A stretch of 64,000 nt of DNA from Paracoccaceae bacterium (GTDB lineage Bacteria; Pseudomonadota; Alphaproteobacteria; Rhodobacterales; Rhodobacteraceae), in the NCBI GenBank assembly GCA_902543185.1, contig CACBXB010000009.1, positions 23,570-87,569 of the forward strand, in the 5' to 3' direction. How positions within the stretch are numbered: position 1 is the first letter of the stretch; every line of letters starts with the position of its first letter. The translations under genes and the position numbers were made by a program. The notes beneath the pieces were generated by a model. The model was not told the origin of the DNA. It worked only from the letters and a program-made list of their open reading frames with translations, and did not search any database. Of this stretch, positions 1 to 8,689 are shown in pieces.

Positions 1-599
1 ATTAATGCCATTCCAATCATCGCATCTCGTGAGATTATTTCAATGAGTTGCTCTTCATCAAAATTTTTGTATTTGTCAGGTAAAATTGGAAGCACCAAAT
101 ATCTTATTTCAGCAGTGGAATCCCAAACCCTAACTTTAGTATTTTTGGGTAAAGTTACGCCGAACTCTAACAAGCACTTTCTGGGTTCTCTAACGACACG
201 AGAGCGATATTCATCAGATTTGTACCAAGTAGGGGGGATCCCGAGAAGTGGCCAAGGGTAACAACTACATAGAGTACAAACTACAATATTATGAACTTTT
301 GAAGTGTTCTCCACAACTTTAATATGCTCACCTTGTCGACCCAGAAAACCATGTTCCTCCAAAACTTGCATTGGATCGCCTATTAAAGCTTTTTTAAAAT
401 TTTTGTCCAACAAAGCTTTAGCAATTATTGTCGCCCCATTTTTGGGGCCAATTTTATTTTGGTATGTATCAATAATTTCGTCGAGTGCAGCCGGGTCAAT
501 TAAACCTCGTTTTACAAGCGCAGTTTCTAGAGCTTTAACTTTTAGTTCCGGGTCAGATGGCAGCAAAGAATGGCTATGTTTTTCAACATCGTGTGGCAT
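1..599 (-). CDS. nthA: Nitrile hydratase subunit alpha, cobalt type (3' end beyond window)
   Basis: Converts nitriles to amides as an alpha/beta heterodimer in the cytoplasm. Reading leftwards from ATG at 599, the frame stays open for 199 codons to the window edge, so the C-terminus is missing. The metal-binding motif VCTLCSCYPW lies at residues 107-116 (Cys108, Cys111, Cys113). Thr between the first Cys and Leu is typical of cobalt rather than iron enzymes. Further conserved segments (WYKSDEYRSRVVREPRK, then DSTAEIRYLILP) match the family. The family's usual length is about 200-210 residues, so only a few are probably lost. The beta subunit would be expected further left. It is divergent from secG, with a 105-bp shared upstream region. 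Thiocyanate hydrolase gamma has a similar motif, but the rest fits nitrile hydratase better. Confidence 0.9.
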   Translation of the reverse strand, partial: MPHDVEKHSHSLLPSDPELKVKALETALVKRGLIDPAALDEIIDTYQNKIGPKNGATIIAKALLDKNFKKALIGDPMQVLEEHGFLGRQGEHIKVVENTSKVHNIVVCTLCSCYPWPLLGIPPTWYKSDEYRSRVVREPRKCLLEFGVTLPKNTKVRVWDSTAEIRYLVLPILPDKYKNFDEEQLIEIISRDAMIGMAL

Positions 600-704
600 A
601 ACAAGAATTATGATTAGCTTAATTCTTTTTGTCTATAGTTAAGAGCACTTGCCCCCAGTAAAAAACTTCAATATCTAACTCCTAAATAAATCGGGCCGCA
701 TGTT

Positions 705-1079
705 ATGGAAAACATAGTATTAACAATTCATCTGATACTCGCTTTGGCGTTAGTCGGAATCGTATTGCTCCAACGCTCTGAAGGTGGAGGTCTGGGCCTT
801 GGCGGCGGCGGTGGCGGCGGCGATGGTATTATGTCTGGCCGAGGAGCGGCAACCGCGCTCACCAAAATAACTTGGGTTTTGGCCATTGCATTTATTATCA
901 CTTCAATGTCGCTTACAATAATAGCTTCAAGGAATGCAAACTCATCGTCAATTTTCGATCGCTTGGGAAATGAAAGTCAGTCTGAAGAAATAGATACCGA
1001 CGCTTTACTTCCTCCAACAGATGAGTTGTTGCCACCAGTTAAGGGTGAAGGGGCCCCACTTGTTCCAAGTGCAGATTAG
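705..1079 (+). CDS. secG: Preprotein translocase subunit SecG
   Basis: Small inner-membrane component of the SecYEG channel. The 124-residue product has a first membrane helix (about residues 3-22), the family motif LLQRSEGGGLG, a glycine-rich cytoplasmic loop, a second helix (about 52-72) and an acidic, proline-rich tail. Length and layout fit alphaproteobacterial SecG. It precedes pyrG on the same strand with about 154 bp between them, an order common in Rhodobacterales. The start ATG at 705 is the only sensible one. Confidence 0.95.
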   Translation: MENIVLTIHLILALALVGIVLLQRSEGGGLGLGGGGGGGDGIMSGRGAATALTKITWVLAIAFIITSMSLTIIASRNANSSSIFDRLGNESQSEEIDTDALLPPTDELLPPVKGEGAPLVPSAD

Positions 1080-1173
1080 ACACAATAAGTAGATATTTGT
1101 TTCAATTGAGCACCATCATGTAGCCGCTTAGTTGCCAAACTGCCACGAATCCTTTATTCATTAAATCCCGTAG

Positions 1174-1194
1174 GTGGGTGATAAATTCGCCCAC
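1174..1194 (+). promoter_or_regulatory. Short hairpin in the secG-pyrG gap
   Basis: GTGGGTG (1174-1180) can pair with CGCCCAC (1188-1194) across a 7-base loop; one pair is a G-T wobble. No T-run follows, so it is a weak terminator candidate. It lies about 40 bases before the proposed pyrG start and could influence pyrG expression. Function is unproven. Confidence 0.35.
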
Positions 1195-1233
1195 ATGTTT
1201 CAAAATTAGAACGATAACTGCGGGGTCATCAAG

Positions 1234-2877
1234 ATAGCAAGGTTTGTTTTCATTACAGGTGGAGTCGTTTCCTCATTAGGAAAAGGCTTAGCATCTGCAG
1301 CGCTTGGAGCTTTGCTGCAATCACGCGGTTACTCAGTCCGATTGAGAAAGCTAGACCCATATTTAAATGTAGACCCTGGCACTATGAGCCCATTCGAGCA
1401 TGGTGAAGTTTTTGTAACTGATGATGGTGCAGAAACGGACTTGGATTTAGGACATTATGAAAGATTTACGGGTGTAGCAGCCCGGTATACTGATTCTGTT
1501 TCTTCTGGCCGTATTTATTCAAATGTTTTAGAAAAAGAACGAAGAGGCGATTACCTGGGCAAAACCATCCAAGTTATTCCCCATGTTACAAATGAAATTA
1601 AAGAATTTATCTCTATTGGCGAGGATGAAGTCGATTTTATGCTCTGTGAAATTGGAGGAACGGTTGGAGATATTGAAGGTTTACCCTTCTTCGAAGCTAT
1701 TCGACAGTTTTCACAAGATAAACCACGAGGCCAATGCATCTTTATGCATTTGACATTGCTTCCCTTTATTAAGGCGAGCGGTGAACTCAAGACAAAACCT
1801 ACTCAACACAGCGTTAAAGAGTTAAGATCAATTGGTATCGCACCTGATATCTTAGTCTGCAGGTCGGAGGGCTCCATACCTCAAAAGGAACGCGAGAAAC
1901 TAGCATTATTCTGCAATGTAAGGCCTGAATCTGTTATTGCAGCTCAGGATTTAAAATCAATATATGAGGCCCCAATCGTATATAACCGTGAAGGGCTCGA
2001 TCAGGCGGTACTTGACGCATTTAATATCGCGCCTGCTCCAAAACCAGATCTAAGTATTTGGGAAGACGTCGCAGACCGTGTTTACAATCCAGAGGGTGAA
2101 GTGAACGTTGCCATTGTAGGCAAATACACGCAACTGGAGGATGCATATAAATCAATAGCTGAGGCACTGACTCACGGCGGTTTAGCAAACAGAGTTAAAG
2201 TTAATATCGAATGGGTAGATGCGGAGATTTTTGATAAAAAAGATCCCACCTCAGAATTACAAGGTTTTAATGCAATTCTAGTACCAGGAGGGTTCGGAGA
2301 GCGTGGTACGGAAGGTAAAATAAGGGCAGCTCAATTTGCGAGAGAAAATCACGTGCCTTATCTTGGGATCTGCCTTGGCATGCAAATGGCGGTGATTGAA
2401 GCTGCGAGAAATGTAGCTGGTTATAAGAATGCCGGATCTGAGGAATTTGATCATGAGGCAGGCAAGAAAAGATTTGAACCCGTTGTTTATCATTTAAAAG
2501 AGTGGATACAAGGCAACCAGACTATAGAGCGATCTGTCAGCGATGATAAAGGCGGAACGATGCGATTAGGTGCTTACAACGCAACATTATTAGATGGAAG
2601 CAAGGTTGCATCAATTTATGGAGCATCTCAAATAGAGGAACGGCATCGGCATCGATATGAGGTCGATACAAAATACCAAAAAAAGTTAGAAAGTGTAGGC
2701 CTAGTTTTCTCCGGAATGTCTCCAGATGGGCGTCTGCCTGAAATCATAGAATGGGCAGATCATCCATGGTTTATAGGTGTCCAGTTTCACCCAGAATTGA
2801 AATCAAAACCATTTGATACTCATCCCTTGTTTAGAGATTTCATTGGGGCCGCCAAAAAAATGTCCCGATTGGTCTGA
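1234..2877 (+). CDS. pyrG: CTP synthase, apparent ATA start codon
   Basis: Makes CTP from UTP, ATP and glutamine. The N-terminal synthetase domain (about residues 1-270) contains the [10 protein letters not shown] loop and the [20 protein letters not shown] region. The C-terminal class I glutamine amidotransferase domain has Cys380 in GICLGMQ and His519/Glu521 in QFHPE. The first ATG/GTG/TTG in frame is TTG at 1312, which would delete the essential nucleotide-binding loop. Homology runs upstream to a family-typical ARFVFITGG beginning right after ATA at 1234, giving 547 residues, the usual length; an in-frame stop sits at 1207. A weak GGGG Shine-Dalgarno candidate is at 1222-1225. ATA is therefore the best start, with ATC at 1228 as the alternative. 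Function is certain; the start is inferred. Confidence 0.93.
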   Translation: MARFVFITGGVVSSLGKGLASAALGALLQSRGYSVRLRKLDPYLNVDPGTMSPFEHGEVFVTDDGAETDLDLGHYERFTGVAARYTDSVSSGRIYSNVLEKERRGDYLGKTIQVIPHVTNEIKEFISIGEDEVDFMLCEIGGTVGDIEGLPFFEAIRQFSQDKPRGQCIFMHLTLLPFIKASGELKTKPTQHSVKELRSIGIAPDILVCRSEGSIPQKEREKLALFCNVRPESVIAAQDLKSIYEAPIVYNREGLDQAVLDAFNIAPAPKPDLSIWEDVADRVYNPEGEVNVAIVGKYTQLEDAYKSIAEALTHGGLANRVKVNIEWVDAEIFDKKDPTSELQGFNAILVPGGFGERGTEGKIRAAQFARENHVPYLGICLGMQMAVIEAARNVAGYKNAGSEEFDHEAGKKRFEPVVYHLKEWIQGNQTIERSVSDDKGGTMRLGAYNATLLDGSKVASIYGASQIEERHRHRYEVDTKYQKKLESVGLVFSGMSPDGRLPEIIEWADHPWFIGVQFHPELKSKPFDTHPLFRDFIGAAKKMSRLV

Positions 2878-3002
2878 CAGTCCAAAACTGCTTATTCGGT
2901 CTCTCTTGCTAAATAAGATTATCTCTGAATACATGCTTATAGTTGCATGCTAAATTAATAATATTATCTACTTTTGTATTAAATTTTGGAGCTTTAAAAA
3001 TT

Positions 3003-3296
3003 ATGCCTAAAGGTTATTGGATCGCACATGTTGATGTTCATAATAATGAAACTTATGCCAAATATCGTGAAGCCAACGCACTAGCTTTTAACAAATTTGG
3101 CGCTCGCTTCATCGTAAGAGGAGGCGAACAAATCATTGAAGAAGGACATTCGAAACCGCGTACAGTGGTTATTGAATTTGATGATTTTGAAACAGCCAAA
3201 AAATGCTACGAAAGCGAAGAATATCAAAATGCTAAAAAAATAAGAGACGCTGTTTCAAATGGCGACATGGTAATAGTGGAGGGATATGACGGCTGA
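3003..3296 (+). CDS. DUF1330 family protein
   Basis: A 97-residue protein of the DUF1330 family, a small dimeric ferredoxin-like fold related to the ABM/Dabb group with no assigned reaction. The start ATG at 3003 gives the family N-terminus MPKGYWIAHVDV; an upstream non-ATG extension looks spurious. Family features visible are the NALAFNKFGARFIVRGG segment and VVIEFDDFETAKKCYES. Its TGA overlaps the ATG of the next gene (ATGA-like junction at 3294-3298), so the two are probably translationally coupled. Confidence 0.85.
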   Translation: MPKGYWIAHVDVHNNETYAKYREANALAFNKFGARFIVRGGEQIIEEGHSKPRTVVIEFDDFETAKKCYESEEYQNAKKIRDAVSNGDMVIVEGYDG

Positions 3297-3733
3297 TGTT
3301 AAAAAATTTACTTAATGCGCTCCTTAGTAGCGAGGAAGATAAATTAAATGGTGAAGATGAAAAAATTGCGTTAGCTGCTTTATGCGTAAGAGTGGCAAAA
3401 TCAGACAATGTTTACGACTCAAGCGAAATTTCCAGTATTGATACTGAATTGAGCCAACATTTCTCTATAAGCATAGCTGATGCAGGAGTTTTGCGTGACC
3501 AAGCGGAAAAACTAGAACAGGAAGCTCCTGATACAGTAAGATTTACCAGAGCAATCAAAGAAAAGATTGAACTTGGGAAAAGGCGTGAAATTCTTGAAAC
3601 ATTGTGGAAAATTACTCTTGCCGATGGCAAGCGAGAAGCAGAAGAAGATTCTTTAATTAGATTAGTTTCTAGCTTGCTAGGTCTGACTGATATTGAAAGT
3701 GCCAGAGCTCGCCAGAAAGTAACAAAAAAATAA
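3296..3733 (+). CDS. TerB-like family protein
   Basis: A 145-residue, largely helical acidic protein resembling the TerB/DjlA-type tellurite-resistance domain family (helical bundle, putative metal binding). It has the pattern of acidic turn residues (AKSDNVYDSSEI and LADGKREAEED) that recurs twice in TerB folds. No ter operon is nearby, so a tellurite role is not implied; such lone TerB-like proteins are common in roseobacters and have no known function. Its start overlaps the stop of the DUF1330 gene. Confidence 0.75.
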   Translation: MLKNLLNALLSSEEDKLNGEDEKIALAALCVRVAKSDNVYDSSEISSIDTELSQHFSISIADAGVLRDQAEKLEQEAPDTVRFTRAIKEKIELGKRREILETLWKITLADGKREAEEDSLIRLVSSLLGLTDIESARARQKVTKK

Positions 3734-3956
3734 TTGCCGGCCTGCCAATGTATGACCGGCTAGAATTATTTGAAGCTCATAATAAATTTTGGCAATTAGT
3801 GCATGATCAAATAGACGGATTCCCTAAAATACTATCTAGATATATTAGCCTATGGGAATTGTGGTTATCTATAAAAATAACTTTCTGAAGGTTCGATCAT
3901 TGCATTGCCTCAATATTTCTTCCTAAAGTTAGTTGGAATAGAAAACAGAGAATCGC

Positions 3957-4733
3957 GTGAACAAGCCTAAACCAGTTATTGAAATTAAAAATCTACATAA
4001 ATCTTTTGGCGATCTCAGCGTGCTTAAAGGTGTGGATATTGTTGCAAATAAAGGTGAAGTTATATCATTGATAGGGTCTTCAGGGTCAGGAAAATCAACT
4101 CTACTTAGGTGCGCAAACCTTTTGGAAAACAGCCAGCAAGGTAAGATATTTTTTGATGGAGAAGAAATTAAATGGACAGGAACTGGGGAGAATAGAACAC
4201 CAGCTGATGCCAATCAGGTTCGATTAATGCGAACGAATTTATCTATGGTTTTCCAACAGTTTAATTTATGGTCTCATATGACAGTTTTACAAAATGTAAT
4301 GGAAGCTCCAGTATCTGTGCTCGGTGTAGAAAAGGAAAAAGCCAAGAAAAATGCTCACGAATACTTAAATAAGGTTGGAATTGGAGAAAAATGGAATTCA
4401 TACCCATCTGAACTTTCAGGTGGGCAGCAGCAAAGAGCCGCAATTGCAAGGGCCTTGTGTATGGAACCCAGTGCATTACTGTTCGACGAGCCAACTTCGG
4501 CCCTAGATCCTGAATTGGAGCAAGAGGTTATAAAAGTAATAAAAGATTTGGCACATGAAGGGCGAACAATGATTATCGTTACACACGATATGGGGCTTGC
4601 TGCAGATGTATCAGATCATATTATTTTTTTACATATGGGATTAATTGAAGAGGAAGGATCTCCGAACTCTTTATTTAAATCCCCTGAATCAGAGAGGCTG
4701 CAACAGTTTTTAAGTTCAACTCGCGCAGCTTAA
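3957..4733 (+). CDS. Polar amino acid-type ABC transporter, ATP-binding protein
   Basis: ATPase of a PAAT (HisP/GlnQ-like) importer. In 258 residues it has Walker A GSSGSGKST (40-48), Q-loop near 100, signature LSGGQQQR (153-160) and Walker B LLFDEP (174-179), followed by the H-loop THD. The start is GTG at 3957. It is the first gene of a unit with a binding protein 20 bp downstream and two permeases, followed by amine-glutamylation enzymes, so the cargo is probably an amine or amino-acid derivative. Substrate cannot be read from the sequence. Confidence 0.92.
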   Translation: MNKPKPVIEIKNLHKSFGDLSVLKGVDIVANKGEVISLIGSSGSGKSTLLRCANLLENSQQGKIFFDGEEIKWTGTGENRTPADANQVRLMRTNLSMVFQQFNLWSHMTVLQNVMEAPVSVLGVEKEKAKKNAHEYLNKVGIGEKWNSYPSELSGGQQQRAAIARALCMEPSALLFDEPTSALDPELEQEVIKVIKDLAHEGRTMIIVTHDMGLAADVSDHIIFLHMGLIEEEGSPNSLFKSPESERLQQFLSSTRAA

Positions 4734-4753
4734 ACATCAAAGGGAGAAAGAAG

Positions 4754-5479
4754 ATGAAAAAACTGATTATTAGTGCCGTAATCTGGGGCTTGACAGCAGG
4801 ATTGTCTCTTGCAGATAGCCATTCGGTGATACGGATGGGAACAGAGGGCGCCTACCCTCCATGGAATTTTGTTGATGATAATGGCGAGATAGCAGGTTTT
4901 GAACGCGAACTTGGTGATGAACTTTGCAAACGCGCAGAATTAAAATGTGAGTGGGTTAAGAATGACTGGGATAGCATTATCCCAAATCTTGTTTCAGGAA
5001 ACTATGACACAATAATTGCTGGCATGTCGATAACCCCTGAGCGTGGGGAAAAAATAGATTTCACCACAAATTATGTAATGAGCGACCCATCACGTTATTT
5101 AGCTGCTTCAGAAGGCGCCGACTGGAAAACGGGAGTAATTGCAGCGCAATCAAATACGATACAAGCATCTTATATTGCGGCAACCGGTGCAACTCTCGTA
5201 GAGTTTGCAACGCCAGAAGAAACAATTTCTGCTGTTAGAAATGGGGAAGCCGACGCAGTGCTCGCTGATGAGGCATATCTAAAACCAATTGCAGCTGAGG
5301 ACGCTGGTCTAGTGTTTGTTGGTGACGCACCTATAATTGGCGGAGGAGTCGGAATGGGCATTCGAAAAAGTGATACGGATTTGCGTAATAAATTCACTGC
5401 AGCAATAGACTCAATGAAAGGTGACGGGACTTTAAATGCCCTTATAAAAAAATACGAAATAAGCGAACAAATGTTCTAA
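4754..5479 (+). CDS. ABC transporter periplasmic substrate-binding protein (SBP_bac_3)
   Basis: Periplasmic receptor of the importer encoded around it. Signal peptide at residues 1 to about 20, ending LSLA before DSHS. The mature part starts with the typical RMGTEGAYPPWNF and continues with GFERELGDELCKRA and DWDSIIPNLVSGNYD, as in lysine/arginine/ornithine- and opine-binding proteins. 241 residues is normal. A strong GGGAG Shine-Dalgarno precedes the ATG. An inverted repeat just after the gene may raise its mRNA above that of the permeases. Ligand unknown; a cationic amino acid, opine or amine is plausible. Confidence 0.92.
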   Translation: MKKLIISAVIWGLTAGLSLADSHSVIRMGTEGAYPPWNFVDDNGEIAGFERELGDELCKRAELKCEWVKNDWDSIIPNLVSGNYDTIIAGMSITPERGEKIDFTTNYVMSDPSRYLAASEGADWKTGVIAAQSNTIQASYIAATGATLVEFATPEETISAVRNGEADAVLADEAYLKPIAAEDAGLVFVGDAPIIGGGVGMGIRKSDTDLRNKFTAAIDSMKGDGTLNALIKKYEISEQMF

Positions 5480-5486
5480 TATACGA

Positions 5487-5522
5487 GGTGACCCTGGCCA
5501 AAAAACTAATGCCTGGGTCACC
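5487..5522 (+). promoter_or_regulatory. Intercistronic hairpin between binding protein and permeases
   Basis: GGTGACCC-T-GGC (5487-5498) pairs with GCC-T-GGGTCACC (5511-5522): 11 base pairs with one T-T mismatch and a 12-base loop. No T-run follows, so it is unlikely to be a full intrinsic terminator. Such elements commonly stabilise the 3' end of binding-protein mRNA or reduce readthrough into permease genes. The structure is visible; the role is inferred. Confidence 0.7.
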
Positions 5523-5608
5523 ATATCAATCAGAAACCAACTGATCTAAAAGCATTATTACTTTTTCAAAAATACAATTTAAAAATATTGTGGGAATTGT
5601 TCTTTTAA

Positions 5609-6493
5609 ATGTTCGAATTTTGTTCAAATCCTGAAAATCTAAGTGGATTTTCCTGGCTTAGTTGCTACTTAACAACTCCCAAGCACATGAACCTGTTTTA
5701 TTCAGTGGGAACAGTTCTTCTTTTGTTGTTGATAACCGCACCTACAGCATTACTCTTCGGTTTTGGCGGAGCTGTAATGGCTCGATCAAAGATTCTACTA
5801 ATTAAAGTTTTTGGAAATGCTTACATTTCGATCGTAAGAGGTGTTCCCGATATTGCTTTTTTTCTATTTTTTGTAATTGCAATAGATCAACTTCTTGAGT
5901 GGTCTCGTCATAAAATTTTATGCCCAGAATGGAGTGAACCTATTCGGCAAGGAAATGATTTTGTGGTGTGTACGATAGCCAAACTACCCTTAAGCTCCTC
6001 ACCACAGTGGATACATGAAATATATGGATTTCTTCTGGCTGTGTTTACTTTTGCGATAGTCTTCGGAGCCTTTGCAGCAAATGTTCTTTATGGAGCAATG
6101 CGCGCGGTACCGAAGACACAGATTGAGACGGCTGTTTCATTCGGGATGACAGAACGGCAGGTATTCCGCAGAATATTAGTTCCCCAAATGTGGCTCTTTG
6201 CTCTTCCAGGTTTGGGTAATCTGTGGATGATTTTAATAAAGGCCACTCCGCTTTTATTTTTACTAGGTGTGGAGGATATTGTCTACTGGGCGCGTGAGCT
6301 CGGCGGCACGAAAACTGCAAAATTTACGAGTTACCCCCATGGAGATTGGAGAGTTTGGTATTTTCTAGGGTTAATGATTTTCTATCTTGCGTTTACGCGA
6401 GTATCAGAGCTGATAATAGAAAAATTAATGAGAACCCTATCTCGTGGAACCGCCACATTAGGCGGCGCCTTGCAAGGGCAAGTAGGAAGATGA
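5609..6493 (+). CDS. ABC transporter permease (HisM/HisQ family), first subunit
   Basis: Inner-membrane channel subunit of the PAAT importer. 294 residues with several hydrophobic helices starting near residue 28. The cytoplasmic EAA-type loop reads ALYGAMRAVPKTQIETAVSFGM-like (about residues 160-180), which contacts the ATPase. There is an insertion around residues 97-120 (Cys- and charge-containing, between helices) that makes it longer than average. Its TGA overlaps the ATG of the second permease. It begins 129 bp after the binding-protein gene, downstream of a hairpin. Confidence 0.88.
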   Translation: MFEFCSNPENLSGFSWLSCYLTTPKHMNLFYSVGTVLLLLLITAPTALLFGFGGAVMARSKILLIKVFGNAYISIVRGVPDIAFFLFFVIAIDQLLEWSRHKILCPEWSEPIRQGNDFVVCTIAKLPLSSSPQWIHEIYGFLLAVFTFAIVFGAFAANVLYGAMRAVPKTQIETAVSFGMTERQVFRRILVPQMWLFALPGLGNLWMILIKATPLLFLLGVEDIVYWARELGGTKTAKFTSYPHGDWRVWYFLGLMIFYLAFTRVSELIIEKLMRTLSRGTATLGGALQGQVGR

Positions 6494-7296
6494 GCTGTAT
6501 AGATATTATTGCAGATTACGGCCTGCGATCGATCGGTCTGGGAGAGAGATTATTGCCTAGATCGGATTTCACGCTTTGCCATCAGTTTACACTGATAGGT
6601 TCCGGTATGATTTGGAACATTTATTTTGGCACCCTTGCTCTCACCAGCGGGTTTATATTAGCCACTCTGTTAGCTTTAGGAAAAGCTTCAAAGAATTTCT
6701 ATGTAAGAAAATTATCGGGATGGTTTATTTTTATTTTTAGGGGATCACCCTTATTTATTCAGTTTTTCTTTGCCTATTTTTTATTTTTATCCTTGAAGCA
6801 AAGCTTTACCTTTCTATCTCCGTTGACATCGGCATGGGCTGGGGCATTGTTTGTTCTTTTTTGTAATACTGCAGCGTATAGCGGTGAAATTTTTTATGGC
6901 GCACTACAAGCAATTCCAAAAAGTGACTTAGAGGCGGCCGATGCTTATGGGATGTCAGGTTTTTCTCGATTTCGACGCATTATATGGCCAACAATGTTGA
7001 GACTGGCTTGGCCGGCTTATACAAATGAGGCTATATTCTTGTTCCACGCCACTACTCTAGTATTCTTTTCGAGTTTTCCAGCATGGCAGCAACGAGGTGA
7101 TGCACTTTATTATGCAAATTATTTTGCTGATAAAACTTTCAATCCATTTGTGCCATATCCAATCCTGGCTGGATATTTTATTCTTTTAACCCTGATTCTA
7201 ATCGGGTTATTTGGTATAGCTAATAGAAAACTAAATATTCACCTACCTAAAGAAGAGCATTCTAAAATAAAATTCAGAATAAGATTAATACGTTAG
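6490..7296 (+). CDS. ABC transporter permease (HisM/HisQ family), second subunit
   Basis: Partner channel subunit, 268 residues from ATG 6490, which overlaps the stop of the preceding permease (ATGA). A longer upstream frame exists but lies inside the first permease and is not needed. Hydrophobic helices begin at about residue 38; the segment FIFIFRGSPLFIQFFF is the typical permease start, and the EAA loop is FYGALQAIPKSDLEAADAYGM-like. The C-terminus is basic. It is followed 64 bp later by the first glutamine-synthetase-like gene, so transporter and enzymes probably share a transcript. Confidence 0.88.
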   Translation: MSCIDIIADYGLRSIGLGERLLPRSDFTLCHQFTLIGSGMIWNIYFGTLALTSGFILATLLALGKASKNFYVRKLSGWFIFIFRGSPLFIQFFFAYFLFLSLKQSFTFLSPLTSAWAGALFVLFCNTAAYSGEIFYGALQAIPKSDLEAADAYGMSGFSRFRRIIWPTMLRLAWPAYTNEAIFLFHATTLVFFSSFPAWQQRGDALYYANYFADKTFNPFVPYPILAGYFILLTLILIGLFGIANRKLNIHLPKEEHSKIKFRIRLIR

Positions 7297-7360
7297 TCGT
7301 GTAGGAACTTATAGACATGGTCTTGCAGGCATGAGATCGTCACCAAAAAGATTTTAAATC

Positions 7361-8680
7361 ATGATAGATCCTGAAAAAATAGAAAGTGTCAGAATTGCCG
7401 CGTGTGACTTAAATGGCCAGATGCGGGGCAAACGTCTTCCCGGGTTTGAAAAGGAAAAATTTAAAGATGGTAGCATTAGGATGCCTCTTTCGGCTCTTAA
7501 TGTGGATATTTTTGGAGCGGATATAGAAAATAGTCCTTTAGTTTTTGAAACTGGTGACCAAGATGGTTTATTGAAAATTACAAGTCGGGGGGTCATTCCA
7601 GTTCCATGGCTACAAAACCCAACAGCGCTTATACCTATGTCAATGTTCACGGAAGACGAAGAGCCTTTTGAAGGTGATCCGCGATACGCCCTAGAGCGAG
7701 TTTTAAAAAACTATAAATCAAAAGGTTTAAAAGCTATCGCAGCTACAGAAATGGAGTTTTATCTTATCGATGAGCGTAAGACTTCAATTTTGCCTCCTAT
7801 TAACCCAATTTCAAAAAAACGATTATCCACTTCAGATGTTCTAGGAATATCAGAATTGGATTGCTTTGATGATTTTTTCACTGACCTGCAAAATGGATGT
7901 GAACAAATTGGCATAACTATTCAATCTATTACTTCCGAGTCCGGCTGTGGCCAATTTGAAATTACACTCAAACATTGCGACGCACTCAAAGCCAGTGATG
8001 ATGCTTGGCTATTCAAGTTACTAACGAAAGGTTTAGCAAGAAAACACGGCATTGCTGCAACTTTTATGGCAAAACCCTATTTAAAGGACGCAGGAAATGG
8101 GATGCATATTCACTTCTCTATTCTAGATCGAGACGGCAAAAATATCTTCAATAATGATAAAAATGAAGGGTCAAAACTTTTGAAATCAGCCGTTGCTGGC
8201 TGCCTGCAATGCCTTCAGGGATCAACTTTAATTTTTGCTCCTTTTGCTAATAGTTATAAAAGATTTGTAAAAGATGCCCATGCACCGACCTCGGCGCAGT
8301 GGGGCTATGAAAACAGGACGACTGCAATCAGAATTCCGGGTGGCGACCTAGCTTCAAAACGAATAGAGCACCGAGTGGCTGGTGGTGATACAAATCCATA
8401 TCTCGTTATGACGGCAATACTCGGGTCCGCGCTGCTGGGGATTGAAAAAAAATTAAATCCAATAAAACCAGTTATGAATAACGCATATGTCAATGGCGCT
8501 GAAAATTTGGCTCTCAACTGGAAAGACGCTATAAATTATTTTGAAAAAAATAAAGAAATTAAACAGATCTTTTCGAATGAATTAATTGAAAATCTGGTTA
8601 GAACCAAGCGACAGGAATTAAATGAATTTAAAAAGATTGAATCGAGCAAACATTGGAAATATTATGTGTCAGCAATTTAA
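7361..8680 (+). CDS. Glutamine synthetase-family ligase (GS-like, first paralogue)
   Basis: ATP-dependent ligase that probably joins glutamate to an amine rather than making glutamine. 439 residues. GS metal and nucleotide ligands are recognisable: Glu130/Glu132 in TEMEFYL, Glu193/Glu200 in SESGCGQFE, GNGMHIHFS (245-253), NRTTAIRIP and RIEHRVAGGDTNPYL. It keeps Asn-Gly before MHIH as in true GS, unlike its neighbour. The N-terminal beta-grasp domain is reduced, as in PuuA-type enzymes. It begins 64 bp after the permease and ends 9 bp before the amidotransferase. Substrate unknown: polyamine, ethanolamine-like or alkylamine are all possible. Confidence 0.88.
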   Translation: MIDPEKIESVRIAACDLNGQMRGKRLPGFEKEKFKDGSIRMPLSALNVDIFGADIENSPLVFETGDQDGLLKITSRGVIPVPWLQNPTALIPMSMFTEDEEPFEGDPRYALERVLKNYKSKGLKAIAATEMEFYLIDERKTSILPPINPISKKRLSTSDVLGISELDCFDDFFTDLQNGCEQIGITIQSITSESGCGQFEITLKHCDALKASDDAWLFKLLTKGLARKHGIAATFMAKPYLKDAGNGMHIHFSILDRDGKNIFNNDKNEGSKLLKSAVAGCLQCLQGSTLIFAPFANSYKRFVKDAHAPTSAQWGYENRTTAIRIPGGDLASKRIEHRVAGGDTNPYLVMTAILGSALLGIEKKLNPIKPVMNNAYVNGAENLALNWKDAINYFEKNKEIKQIFSNELIENLVRTKRQELNEFKKIESSKHWKYYVSAI

Positions 8681-8689
8681 GGCTATTAT

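Noticed and set aside
1312..2877. pyrG starting at TTG 1312
   Set aside because: This would remove the conserved N-terminal segment with the SSLGKG loop, so it cannot make an active enzyme.
3736..3772. GCCGG/CCGGC repeat after the TerB-like gene
   Set aside because: Only a 5-bp stem with a long loop and no T-run; too weak to call a terminator.
3748..3888. 46-codon open frame after the TerB-like gene
   Set aside because: Protein-like in composition but no ribosome site, overlaps a GC-rich inverted repeat, and no family recognised.
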